From NCBI GenBank assembly GCA_937876395.1, contig CALEIM010000108.1, forward strand, positions 1-31,821: a stretch of DNA of 31,821 nucleotides. Direction: 5' to 3'. Both the position numbers and the translations under genes were made by a program. The first letter of the stretch is position 1, and each line of letters begins with the position of its first letter. The stretch is from an uncultured Wenzhouxiangella sp. (GTDB taxonomy: Bacteria > Pseudomonadota > Gammaproteobacteria > Xanthomonadales > Wenzhouxiangellaceae). Shown here piece by piece: positions 1 through 6,344 of the stretch. A model generated the notes under the pieces. The model did not search any database. It was given only the letters and a program-made list of their open reading frames with translations, and was not told the DNA's origin.

Positions 1-49
1 ACTTCCGACTTCCGACTTCCGACTTCCGACTTCCGACTTCCGACTTCCA
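1..49. repeat. 7-bp tandem repeat (ACTTCCG), 7 units
   Basis: Six exact ACTTCCG units plus a seventh with one change (ACTTCCA) run to four bases before the pseC start codon. The array touches the window edge and may be longer. It occupies the position where a ribosome-binding site would sit, and no Shine-Dalgarno sequence is visible. Related heptamers recur elsewhere in the window. Confidence 0.95.
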
Positions 50-52
50 ACC

Positions 53-1213
53 ATGCCCATCCCCTACGGCCGCCAGAACATCAGCGAAGACGACATCGCA
101 GCCGTCATCGACGTCCTGCGCTCCGACTTCCTCACTCAAGGCCCGCAAGTACCGGCCTTTGAGAAAATCGTGGCTGACTACACCGGGGCCGACCACGCCG
201 TTGCGGTCAACAGTGCCACCAGCGCCCTGCATATCGCCTGCCTGGCGCTGGGTGTTGGTCCGGGCGATCTGGTGTGGACCAGCCCCAACACCTTTGTTGC
301 CAGCGCCAACTGCGCGCGATATTGTGGGGCAGAGGTTGATTTTGTCGACATTGATTCCAATACCTGGAACCTGTGTCCTGAGCGCCTGGCAGAAAAACTC
401 AAGCAGGCAGAGCGTGAAAATCGCTTGCCGAAAGTCGTTATTCCAGTGCATCTGTGCGGCCAGTCCTGTGACATGGCGGCCATTCATGCGCTTGCCCAAA
501 AGTACGGCTTTGCCATTATCGAAGACGCCTCACATGCCATCGGGGCGAGCTATCTGAACAAGCCGGTCGGCTCCTGCCGCCACAGCGACATTACTGTATT
601 CAGCTTCCATCCGGTCAAGATCATCACCACCGCCGAAGGTGGCCTGGCACTGACCAACCGCCCAGAGCTGGCTGAACGCATGGCGCTGCTGCGCAGTCAC
701 GGAATAACGCGCGATCCGGACCAGATGGAAAACGCGCCTGCCGGCCCCTGGTATTACGAACAGATCGAGCTGGGCTACAACTACCGCATGACCGATCTTC
801 AGGCTGCGCTGGGCATCAGCCAGATGCAGCGTCTGGATGAATTTGTAAGCCGTCGCAATGAGCTGGCCAAACGCTACGACCACTTGCTGGCCGAGCTGCC
901 AGTATCGTGCCCAACCCTGATCGAGGACGCCCACTCATCCTGGCATCTTTACCCGGTGCGCCTGCACACCAACGCAATTCAACGCAGCCACCGCGAAGTC
1001 TTTGAAGCCATGCGCGAAGCTGGCATCGGCGTCAATCTGCACTACATGCCGGTCCATCTTCAGCCGGACTATCGCCGGCTCGGATTCAAGCCAGGCCAGT
1101 TTCCGGAAGCTGAAGCATATGCCCAGGAAGCGATTTCCCTGCCACTCTATTCGGGCCTGAGCAATGCTGACCAGGACCGTGTAGTCAATATACTTGCCAG
1201 TCTGCCCGACTGA
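53..1213 (+). CDS. pseC: UDP-4-amino-4,6-dideoxy-AltNAc aminotransferase (PseC)
   Basis: A PLP-dependent aminotransferase of the DegT/DnrJ/EryC1/StrS family, 386 aa, the usual length. It is expected to aminate C4 of the UDP-4-keto-6-deoxy sugar made by PseB, the second step of pseudaminic acid synthesis in the cytoplasm. The N-terminus (IPYGRQNISEDDI) is typical of PseC. The PLP-binding Asp is D158 in IIEDASHAIGA, and the Schiff-base Lys is K189 in FSFHPVKIITTAEGG. The start is the only good ATG and directly follows the heptamer array. The next gene begins 9 nt after the stop, so the two are probably co-transcribed. PseB is not in the window and is expected upstream. A related sugar aminotransferase (LegC/PerA-like) is less likely because PseG, PseH and PseI types follow. 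Confidence 0.93.
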   Translation: MPIPYGRQNISEDDIAAVIDVLRSDFLTQGPQVPAFEKIVADYTGADHAVAVNSATSALHIACLALGVGPGDLVWTSPNTFVASANCARYCGAEVDFVDIDSNTWNLCPERLAEKLKQAERENRLPKVVIPVHLCGQSCDMAAIHALAQKYGFAIIEDASHAIGASYLNKPVGSCRHSDITVFSFHPVKIITTAEGGLALTNRPELAERMALLRSHGITRDPDQMENAPAGPWYYEQIELGYNYRMTDLQAALGISQMQRLDEFVSRRNELAKRYDHLLAELPVSCPTLIEDAHSSWHLYPVRLHTNAIQRSHREVFEAMREAGIGVNLHYMPVHLQPDYRRLGFKPGQFPEAEAYAQEAISLPLYSGLSNADQDRVVNILASLPD

Positions 1214-1222
1214 GTCTGACGA

Positions 1223-2860
1223 ATGAAAGAGCACGTCAGAGTCATTATCCAGGCGCGCACTGATTCTGCCCGACTGCCTGCCAAGGCGATGTTGCCAATT
1301 TCCGGAATGCCCAGCGCCGTTCTGGCGCTGAAGCGAGCGGCCAATACCGGGCTGGATGTGCGGCTGGCCACCAGCGATCGTGATGTTGATGATCGTCTGA
1401 CTTATGCCGCACGATCTGCCGGCATGGCAGTCTTTCGCGGCAGTGCTGAGAACGTGCGTCAGCGCTTTCTCGATGCCTGCACCGATCTGGTCGATGAAGC
1501 CATCGCGGTTCGTCTGACGGCCGACAATCTGCTGCCGGACGGACAGCTGATCAGCGAGCTTGTGGGCGAACTTTCAAAGCGCCAGCACCCGTATCTCAAT
1601 ATCGACATGCTGTGGCAAAACACGCCATACGGCCTGAGTGTGGAAGTGTTCCGACTGGGCGCGCTGCGCAGCGCCGCCGCACAAACCGACAACGCCATCG
1701 AGCGTGAGCATGTAACCCCTGCTCTGCGCCGCGCATATGAAAGCGGCGTCAAACCCAGTGTCCGCTTTTCACCACAGCAATCTGCCATTCGCTGCACAAT
1801 GGATACGTTTGATGACTATCAACGCATGGCAAAGTGCTTTGAGAGCATCAGCCAGCCTGTCAATGCAGGTTGGCAGGATCTGCTTGATCGCCTCACCCGG
1901 CTGCCGAATGCGCCACGTCCCATCGCGCCCGGGCCCGGTCTGATTCTCGGCACGGCTCAAATTGCTGCTCCCTATGGTTCAGCGATTACAGTAGATCCTC
2001 CGTCGCCAAACGAAGCCACAGACATGATTCGCAGCGCCATCAACCATGGCGTAATCGGCATCGATACCGCGAATGCCTACGGTGGCTCGGAAGAAGTGAT
2101 TGGCCAGACGCTCAAGAGCGGCTATCAGGGGCGTTGCAAAGTCATCACCAAAATTGGCCCGCTCGACGAACTTGTCCCCAGCACCGATGGCCAACACGCG
2201 GCCGATGCTGCCGAAATCAGCTTGCTGCGAAGCCTCAACAGGCTCGGCGTCATCAAGCCCGATGTGTTGCTGCATCGTGCAGCCCATCTGGAACAATGGA
2301 ACGGTGCGGTCTGGTCAAAGCTGCGTGATCTGCAAAATGAGGGACTGATTGGAGAAATTGGGGTATCCGTCCAGTCCCCAGCCGAACTTGAACTCTCCCT
2401 TGCCACGCCCGGCGTCGGCCTGGTGCAAATGCCGTGCAACCTGCTCGACTGGCGTTGGCGAGAAGCAGGCCTGATTGCGAAGCTGGAACGATCTGACATC
2501 ACCGTGCATGTCCGCAGTGTACTGCTGCAAGGCACCCTGGCTCGATCAGTCACAGACTGGCCGGCTATTCCTGGCCTCAACCCGCAAACAATCATTGACT
2601 TTCTCAAGAACCAGCGCCAGCAGCTTGAGCGCCACAGCATTGCCGATCTGTGCATTGCCTGGATGCGGGCCCAGCCCTGGGTTGATGCACTGGTGATCGG
2701 CGCTGAATCCAGTGCTCAGCTTGATGACACGCTGCAGCATTTCAGCCGCCAGCCACTTGATCCAGCACAAGCTCACGCCCTGAACGATGCCGCGCCGAAA
2801 GTTCCAGCCCAACTGCTGGACCCGGCCCGCTGGCCCCGTCCGGCTTCCTCCAAACCGTAG
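1223..2860 (+). CDS. SpsF-type cytidylyltransferase fused to aldo/keto reductase
   Basis: A two-domain protein of 545 aa. Residues 1-215 are an SpsF/PseF-like nucleotidyltransferase (COG1861 type), with the CTP-binding signature QARTDSARLPAKAMLP at 10-25. It is the only candidate here for making the CMP-nonulosonate. Residues 238-535 are an aldo/keto reductase starting LILGTAQIAAPYG, with the full catalytic tetrad visible: D281 and Y286 (IDTANAYGGSE), K310 (VITKIG) and H351 (VLLHRA). The reductase substrate is unknown; a keto-sugar intermediate is my inference. The start ATG lies 9 nt after the pseC stop. The TAG stop falls within a GTAG that begins an intergenic repeat element. The two domains are commonly separate genes, so the fusion suggests they act on the same sugar. 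Confidence 0.88.
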   Translation: MKEHVRVIIQARTDSARLPAKAMLPISGMPSAVLALKRAANTGLDVRLATSDRDVDDRLTYAARSAGMAVFRGSAENVRQRFLDACTDLVDEAIAVRLTADNLLPDGQLISELVGELSKRQHPYLNIDMLWQNTPYGLSVEVFRLGALRSAAAQTDNAIEREHVTPALRRAYESGVKPSVRFSPQQSAIRCTMDTFDDYQRMAKCFESISQPVNAGWQDLLDRLTRLPNAPRPIAPGPGLILGTAQIAAPYGSAITVDPPSPNEATDMIRSAINHGVIGIDTANAYGGSEEVIGQTLKSGYQGRCKVITKIGPLDELVPSTDGQHAADAAEISLLRSLNRLGVIKPDVLLHRAAHLEQWNGAVWSKLRDLQNEGLIGEIGVSVQSPAELELSLATPGVGLVQMPCNLLDWRWREAGLIAKLERSDITVHVRSVLLQGTLARSVTDWPAIPGLNPQTIIDFLKNQRQQLERHSIADLCIAWMRAQPWVDALVIGAESSAQLDDTLQHFSRQPLDPAQAHALNDAAPKVPAQLLDPARWPRPASSKP

Positions 2861-2894
2861 ATCGGTACGGCGTAGTTTGGCGACGCAATGCGGC

Positions 2895-2947
2895 TTGCCA
2901 CAGGCAATAAGCGTTGTGGCAGAGAGCGGGCACGCGTGCCCTCGACG
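2895..2947 (+). repeat. 53-bp structured intergenic repeat, copy A
   Basis: Matches 24447-24499 at 43 of 53 positions without gaps. It contains two potential hairpins: GCCACA pairing with TGTGGC, and the palindrome GCACGCGTGC. Differences between copies preserve pairing in both hairpins. The element occupies most of the gap between the SpsF-AKR gene and the SDR gene and begins just after the GTAG at 2857-2860. Confidence 0.8.
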
Positions 2948-2988
2948 GATTCTTAAATGGATGGATACTCAAAAACAAGATTGCAGCC

Positions 2989-3789
2989 ATGAACAGCTTT
3001 CGCCTCGACAATAAACTCATTCTGCTGACCGGTGCCGGTGGTCGGTTTGGGCGCGCAATTCTTCAGGGACTGCTGGATGCCGGCGCCAAACCCATTCTGG
3101 TTGGTCGCAGCATGGAGCGCCTTGAAAAGGCAGTCGAAGCCTGCACGGGTGAAGGCAGAGATTACTGCCGGCTTTATGAATGCGACATCGCCGATAGCGC
3201 TGAATGCAAGGAGCTCACCGACTGGCTCAACGAGCGTTTTGACGCGTTGCACGGCATCATCAACAACGCCTATTCCGGTCGCACAGGCCACCTGAGCAGC
3301 ATCACCGAAAAAGACTTCGCCGATGCCACCAGCATGAATCTGGTTGCGCCCTTTGAACTGACCCGATCCTGTATCAAACTGCTTGAAGCAGCAAGCAAAA
3401 AGACAGGCCAGACATCTTCAGTGGTCAACATATCTTCCATGTATGGAGTGGTCAGCCCGGACCCATCAGCCTATGGCGATACAGGCAAAAACAACCCCAT
3501 TCACTACGGTGCAACCAAGGCCGGCATGGTCCAGATGACTCGCTATCTGGCTTGCCATATCGGAAATCAGGGCATTCGGGTAAATTCGATCACGCCTGGA
3601 CCATTTCCGGACCTTGCCGTTGATCCCGGAATACCGGACTTCTATGCCAAATTGGCCGGCAAAGTACCGATGGGCCGAGTAGGTCTACCGAAGGAAATCG
3701 CCGGACCAGTTATATTCCTGCTATCCGACGCCGCCTCGTACATCAACGGCGCCAATCTGAAAGTAGATGGCGGATGGACTGCTTGGTAA
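2989..3789 (+). CDS. SDR-family oxidoreductase, PtmA-like
   Basis: A classical short-chain dehydrogenase/reductase, 266 aa. The nucleotide-binding motif TGAGGRFG is at residues 14-21, the INNAYSG turn at 91-97 (NNAG variant), N117 in SMNLVAPF, the catalytic Ser in VNISSMYGVVSPD (149-150), and Y173/K177 in HYGATKAG. The C-terminus KVDGGWTAW is typical. The SSMYGVVSPD stretch and the gap before YGATK resemble PtmA-type SDRs of flagellin-glycan and nonulosonate loci. I chose ATG 2989 over the in-frame upstream ATG at 2914, because the first 25 codons of the longer form lie in the structured intergenic repeat and precede the normal SDR start (FRLDNKLILLTGAG). The sugar oxidised or reduced is not known; it may work with the AKR domain encoded upstream. 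Confidence 0.85.
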   Translation: MNSFRLDNKLILLTGAGGRFGRAILQGLLDAGAKPILVGRSMERLEKAVEACTGEGRDYCRLYECDIADSAECKELTDWLNERFDALHGIINNAYSGRTGHLSSITEKDFADATSMNLVAPFELTRSCIKLLEAASKKTGQTSSVVNISSMYGVVSPDPSAYGDTGKNNPIHYGATKAGMVQMTRYLACHIGNQGIRVNSITPGPFPDLAVDPGIPDFYAKLAGKVPMGRVGLPKEIAGPVIFLLSDAASYINGANLKVDGGWTAW

Positions 3790-3810
3790 TATGACTCTAA
3801 GGACAGACGA

Positions 3811-3869
3811 TAGAGGGTAGAGGGCCGCCCCGTCCTCCGTTTTCTGTCTTCTGTCTTCTGTCTTCCGAC
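3811..3869. repeat. Heptamer repeats TAGAGGG x2 and TTCTGTC x3
   Basis: The gap between the SDR and PIG-L genes shows 7-base periodicity. TAGAGGG occurs twice (3811-3824), and TTCTGTC occurs three times followed by TTCCGAC (3842-3869). The final TTCCGAC is a rotation of the unit repeated before pseC. The array ends 19 nt before the PIG-L start codon. Confidence 0.85.
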
Positions 3870-3888
3870 ATCAACGCCGACCCGACCC

Positions 3889-4608
3889 ATGAACCCCACC
3901 TCCCGAACCAACATTCCCAGCCACCCCGGCACCTGCCTCGTCATCGCTGCCCACGCGGATGATGAAGCTCTGGGCTGCGGAGGCACGCTGGCCCGGCTGG
4001 CTTCGCAAGGCGCTACTGTGCAGGTAGCCTTTATGGCTGATGGCGTCGGCGCCAGGCGCATGAAGCGCGAACAGCACAATCAGGCGCTCCATCAGCGCCA
4101 GGTCGCGGCACGTGCCGCGGCGAGCACGCTGGGCATTGCCGAGCCTCGCTTTCTCGACCATCCGGACAATCAGCTTGATACGGTTCCCATGCTTGACCTG
4201 GCCCGTTCCGTGGAGTCTCTGGTCGACGAGTTCCAGCCGGAAACCGTCATTACACACCACGGCGGTGACCTGAACATTGACCATCGCCTGACTCATCAGG
4301 CGGTCATGACAGCCTGCCGACCGCAGATCGGGCACTCAGTACGCCGCATCTGGTGTTTTGAGGTTCCGTCAAGCACCGAGTGGCAGTCACCCGGCACCGG
4401 TTTTCATTTCGAACCGCAGCTATTCGTGGATATCACTGTCACCCTGGAGCAAAAACTGGCCGCGCTCAAGGCCTATTCGATGGAAATGCGCGACTGGCCC
4501 CATTCAAGATCAATGCGCGCCGTCGAACATCTGGCGCGCTGGCGCGGTGCCAGTGTGGGCATGGATGCTGCAGAAGCGTTCATGGTGGCGCGAGAACTGA
4601 TTCCGTGA
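3889..4608 (+). CDS. PIG-L/LmbE family N-deacetylase
   Basis: 239 aa, a zinc-dependent deacetylase of the PIG-L family (PF02585). The signature AHADDEALGCGG at 21-32 gives metal ligands H22 and D25 with D24 as the likely base; the second motif THHGGDLNIDHR at 122-133 carries the third His ligand region. Family members remove N-acetyl groups from sugars such as GlcNAc conjugates. Here it may free an amine on a nucleotide-amino-sugar or nonulosonate for re-acylation, for example by the formyltransferase encoded downstream (inference). It is preceded by a heptamer-rich gap rather than a clear ribosome-binding site, and its TGA overlaps the GTG of pseGH by 4 nt. Confidence 0.88.
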   Translation: MNPTSRTNIPSHPGTCLVIAAHADDEALGCGGTLARLASQGATVQVAFMADGVGARRMKREQHNQALHQRQVAARAAASTLGIAEPRFLDHPDNQLDTVPMLDLARSVESLVDEFQPETVITHHGGDLNIDHRLTHQAVMTACRPQIGHSVRRIWCFEVPSSTEWQSPGTGFHFEPQLFVDITVTLEQKLAALKAYSMEMRDWPHSRSMRAVEHLARWRGASVGMDAAEAFMVARELIP

Positions 4609-6140
4609 AAGTTGTCTTTCGGGCCGATGCCTCCACAAACATCGGCACCGGCCACATCATACGTTGTCTGACACTCGCTCATGTCCTGCGGCAGCGCGGC
4701 GCCAAGTGCAGCTTTGTCCAGCGCCTGCACCGCGGCAATCTGGTGCAAATAGTGGCCCAGCAGGGCTTTCGTTCCATCGCCTTGCCGGCACCATTAATAA
4801 ACCAGCCCTCAGCGGACGAGGACTATGACGCCTGGCTGGGTGTTTCACAGTCGATAGACGCGGAACAATGCCTGGAGTACCTGGCCACGATTCAGCCCGA
4901 CGTTCTCATCATCGACCACTATGGCCTGGACGCCGAATGGGAGCTGAAGGTACGCGACCAGGTCGGGCAGATCGTGGTGATTGATGACCTGGCCAACCGA
5001 CCTCATGACGGTTCACTGCTCCTTGACCAAAATTATTACCGGGCCGGCACCGAACGCTATCGCCCACTACTTTCCAGCAACGCCCGCGTTCTGGCCGGTC
5101 CGCGCTATGCCCTGCTGTCAGATCGCTACCGGCGCCATCGACCCAGCCGGCCACCGGATCATCAGCGGGTAGAGCAAATTCTGATTTACTACGGCGGAGT
5201 TGATCCCGACAATGAAACCGCTCGCGCGCTGCGGGTGCTTAGCGGTGAAACATTCAGCCATTTACGACTCGATGTCATCGTCGGAATAAATAATCCGAAT
5301 GCCGACGAGGTAGCCCGCTTGGCCCGGAACCGTCCGAATACCCATCTGTATGGCCAGCAGGATGATCTTGTCGACCACATGCTGGCTGCCGATCTGACGC
5401 TTGGTGCCGGCGGCACCACCACCTGGGAGCGTGCCTGTCTCGGGTTGCCCTCTGTGGTTACCACCACCGCGGCCAATCAAGTTCCTTACAACCGGGAGCT
5501 GGCTGAAGACGGGCTGATCTTTTACGCCGGCCATACCAGCGAGCTGCGGGACCAGGATCTCGTAGACAAACTACTCGAAGCCATCAGCCCCGACAGCTCG
5601 CTCACGAAAATCGCACGACGCTCATGGAAACTGGTTGACGGTTTGGGCGCGCATCGCGTCGCTGAGCAGATTATGCCAACGCCAGCCGAAATGCTCACGA
5701 TACGCGATGCAACGAGTCACGACATCGACCACTTTTTCGGTTGGGCCAACGAGCCAGAAAACCGCCACAATTCATTCAATCAGGATCCCATTCCCTGGCC
5801 AGACCACCAATCATGGTTTGATCGGCGACTTGACGCAGACGATGCCTGGCTATGGGTGCTTTGCGCTGACAGCCAATTACCGGTTGGCGAAGCCCATATC
5901 GAACGCACGCGGGGAATGGCGCTGCTTAGCTATACAGTCGATGCCGACTACCGCGGACGCGGCTGGGGCCGACGCTTTCTGCAAATGATCGGCCAACGGT
6001 GGCGCCAGATCTCTGACAGCGAACCCTTATTTGCCGAAACAAAGATCACGAATACGGCATCTATCGCCTGTTTTGAGGCTTGTGGCTGTTTTCAGCAAAT
6101 CTCGGAATCAGCCACCCATAACACCTACCAGTTAAAGTGA
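4605..6140 (+). CDS. pseG-pseH: PseG-PseH fusion: UDP-sugar hydrolase plus N-acetyltransferase
   Basis: 511 aa from a GTG that overlaps the preceding stop (GTGA). This start gives KVVFRADASTNIGTGHIIRC, which places the conserved catalytic His at position 17, as in characterised PseG; an in-frame ATG at 4380 lies inside the PIG-L gene and would add 75 non-homologous residues. Residues 1-355 are the GT-B-fold hydrolase that cleaves UDP from UDP-2,4-diacetamido-trideoxy-altropyranose. Residues 363-511 are a GNAT domain (LTIRDATSHDI onward, acetyl-CoA loop GRGWGRR near 450) like PseH, which N-acetylates the C4 amine. The reactions are consecutive but in the order PseH then PseG, so a fusion could channel substrate. 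The GNAT domain could transfer another acyl group. Confidence 0.9.
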   Translation: MKVVFRADASTNIGTGHIIRCLTLAHVLRQRGAKCSFVQRLHRGNLVQIVAQQGFRSIALPAPLINQPSADEDYDAWLGVSQSIDAEQCLEYLATIQPDVLIIDHYGLDAEWELKVRDQVGQIVVIDDLANRPHDGSLLLDQNYYRAGTERYRPLLSSNARVLAGPRYALLSDRYRRHRPSRPPDHQRVEQILIYYGGVDPDNETARALRVLSGETFSHLRLDVIVGINNPNADEVARLARNRPNTHLYGQQDDLVDHMLAADLTLGAGGTTTWERACLGLPSVVTTTAANQVPYNRELAEDGLIFYAGHTSELRDQDLVDKLLEAISPDSSLTKIARRSWKLVDGLGAHRVAEQIMPTPAEMLTIRDATSHDIDHFFGWANEPENRHNSFNQDPIPWPDHQSWFDRRLDADDAWLWVLCADSQLPVGEAHIERTRGMALLSYTVDADYRGRGWGRRFLQMIGQRWRQISDSEPLFAETKITNTASIACFEACGCFQQISESATHNTYQLK

Positions 6141-6344
6141 TACCTGATTACCTACGTACCCCAGCCAGCATAGTCTGTCGGGGACGTCGCCCCGACCTAC
6201 AGTTTCCCAAACCAGTAGTCTGGGCGATGTCGCCCCGACCTACAGCTCCCTAAGCCAGTCGGGGCGACGCCCCCGACGGACGGTGGTGGCCCATGCAAGC
6301 ACTCTCGACAATGGCAGAGATACCTACGTAATCAGGAAGTGATA
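6135..6344. mobile_element. MITE-like element with 8-bp target-site duplication
   Basis: The element proper is 6143-6336 (194 bp). Its ends are inverted repeats matching at 15 of 18 positions: 6143-6160, and 6319-6336 read on the other strand. The outer 9 bp, CCTGATTAC, are exact. It is flanked on both sides by AAGTGATA (6135-6142 and 6337-6344). Removing the element and one flank copy restores the arrangement TGA-T-ATG between pseGH and the carbamoyltransferase gene, matching the tight spacing of the rest of the operon. The interior holds three REP palindromes. There is no coding capacity for a transposase, so it would be non-autonomous. Confidence 0.75.
6177..6280. repeat. Cluster of three REP palindromes
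   Basis: Three related palindromic units lie at 6177-6200, 6218-6243 and 6258-6277. The first two end in CGACCTAC, which on the minus strand reads GTAGGTCG, so they carry the GTAG tetranucleotide typical of RAYT-associated REP elements next to a GTCGGGG/CCCCGAC stem. The third has the stem GTCGGGG and CCCCGAC around CGACGC and is followed by GGAC. Similar units occur at 10501-10559, 23847-23914 and 26817-26842. Confidence 0.8.

Noticed and set aside
1..49. CRISPR array
   Set aside because: The repeats are 7 bp, directly adjacent and without spacers.
2125..2655. Long minus-strand frame inside the AKR domain (and similar ones at 27909-28604, 5189-5476 and 12619-13017)
   Set aside because: Shadow frames of clearly real genes with conserved motifs on the + strand.
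2914..2988. Longer N-terminus for the SDR
   Set aside because: The extra 25 codons lie in repeat DNA and precede the normal family start at the ATG at 2989.
4380..4604. Upstream ATG for the PseG-PseH protein
   Set aside because: It lies inside the PIG-L gene in another frame; GTG 4605 gives the family N-terminus with His17.
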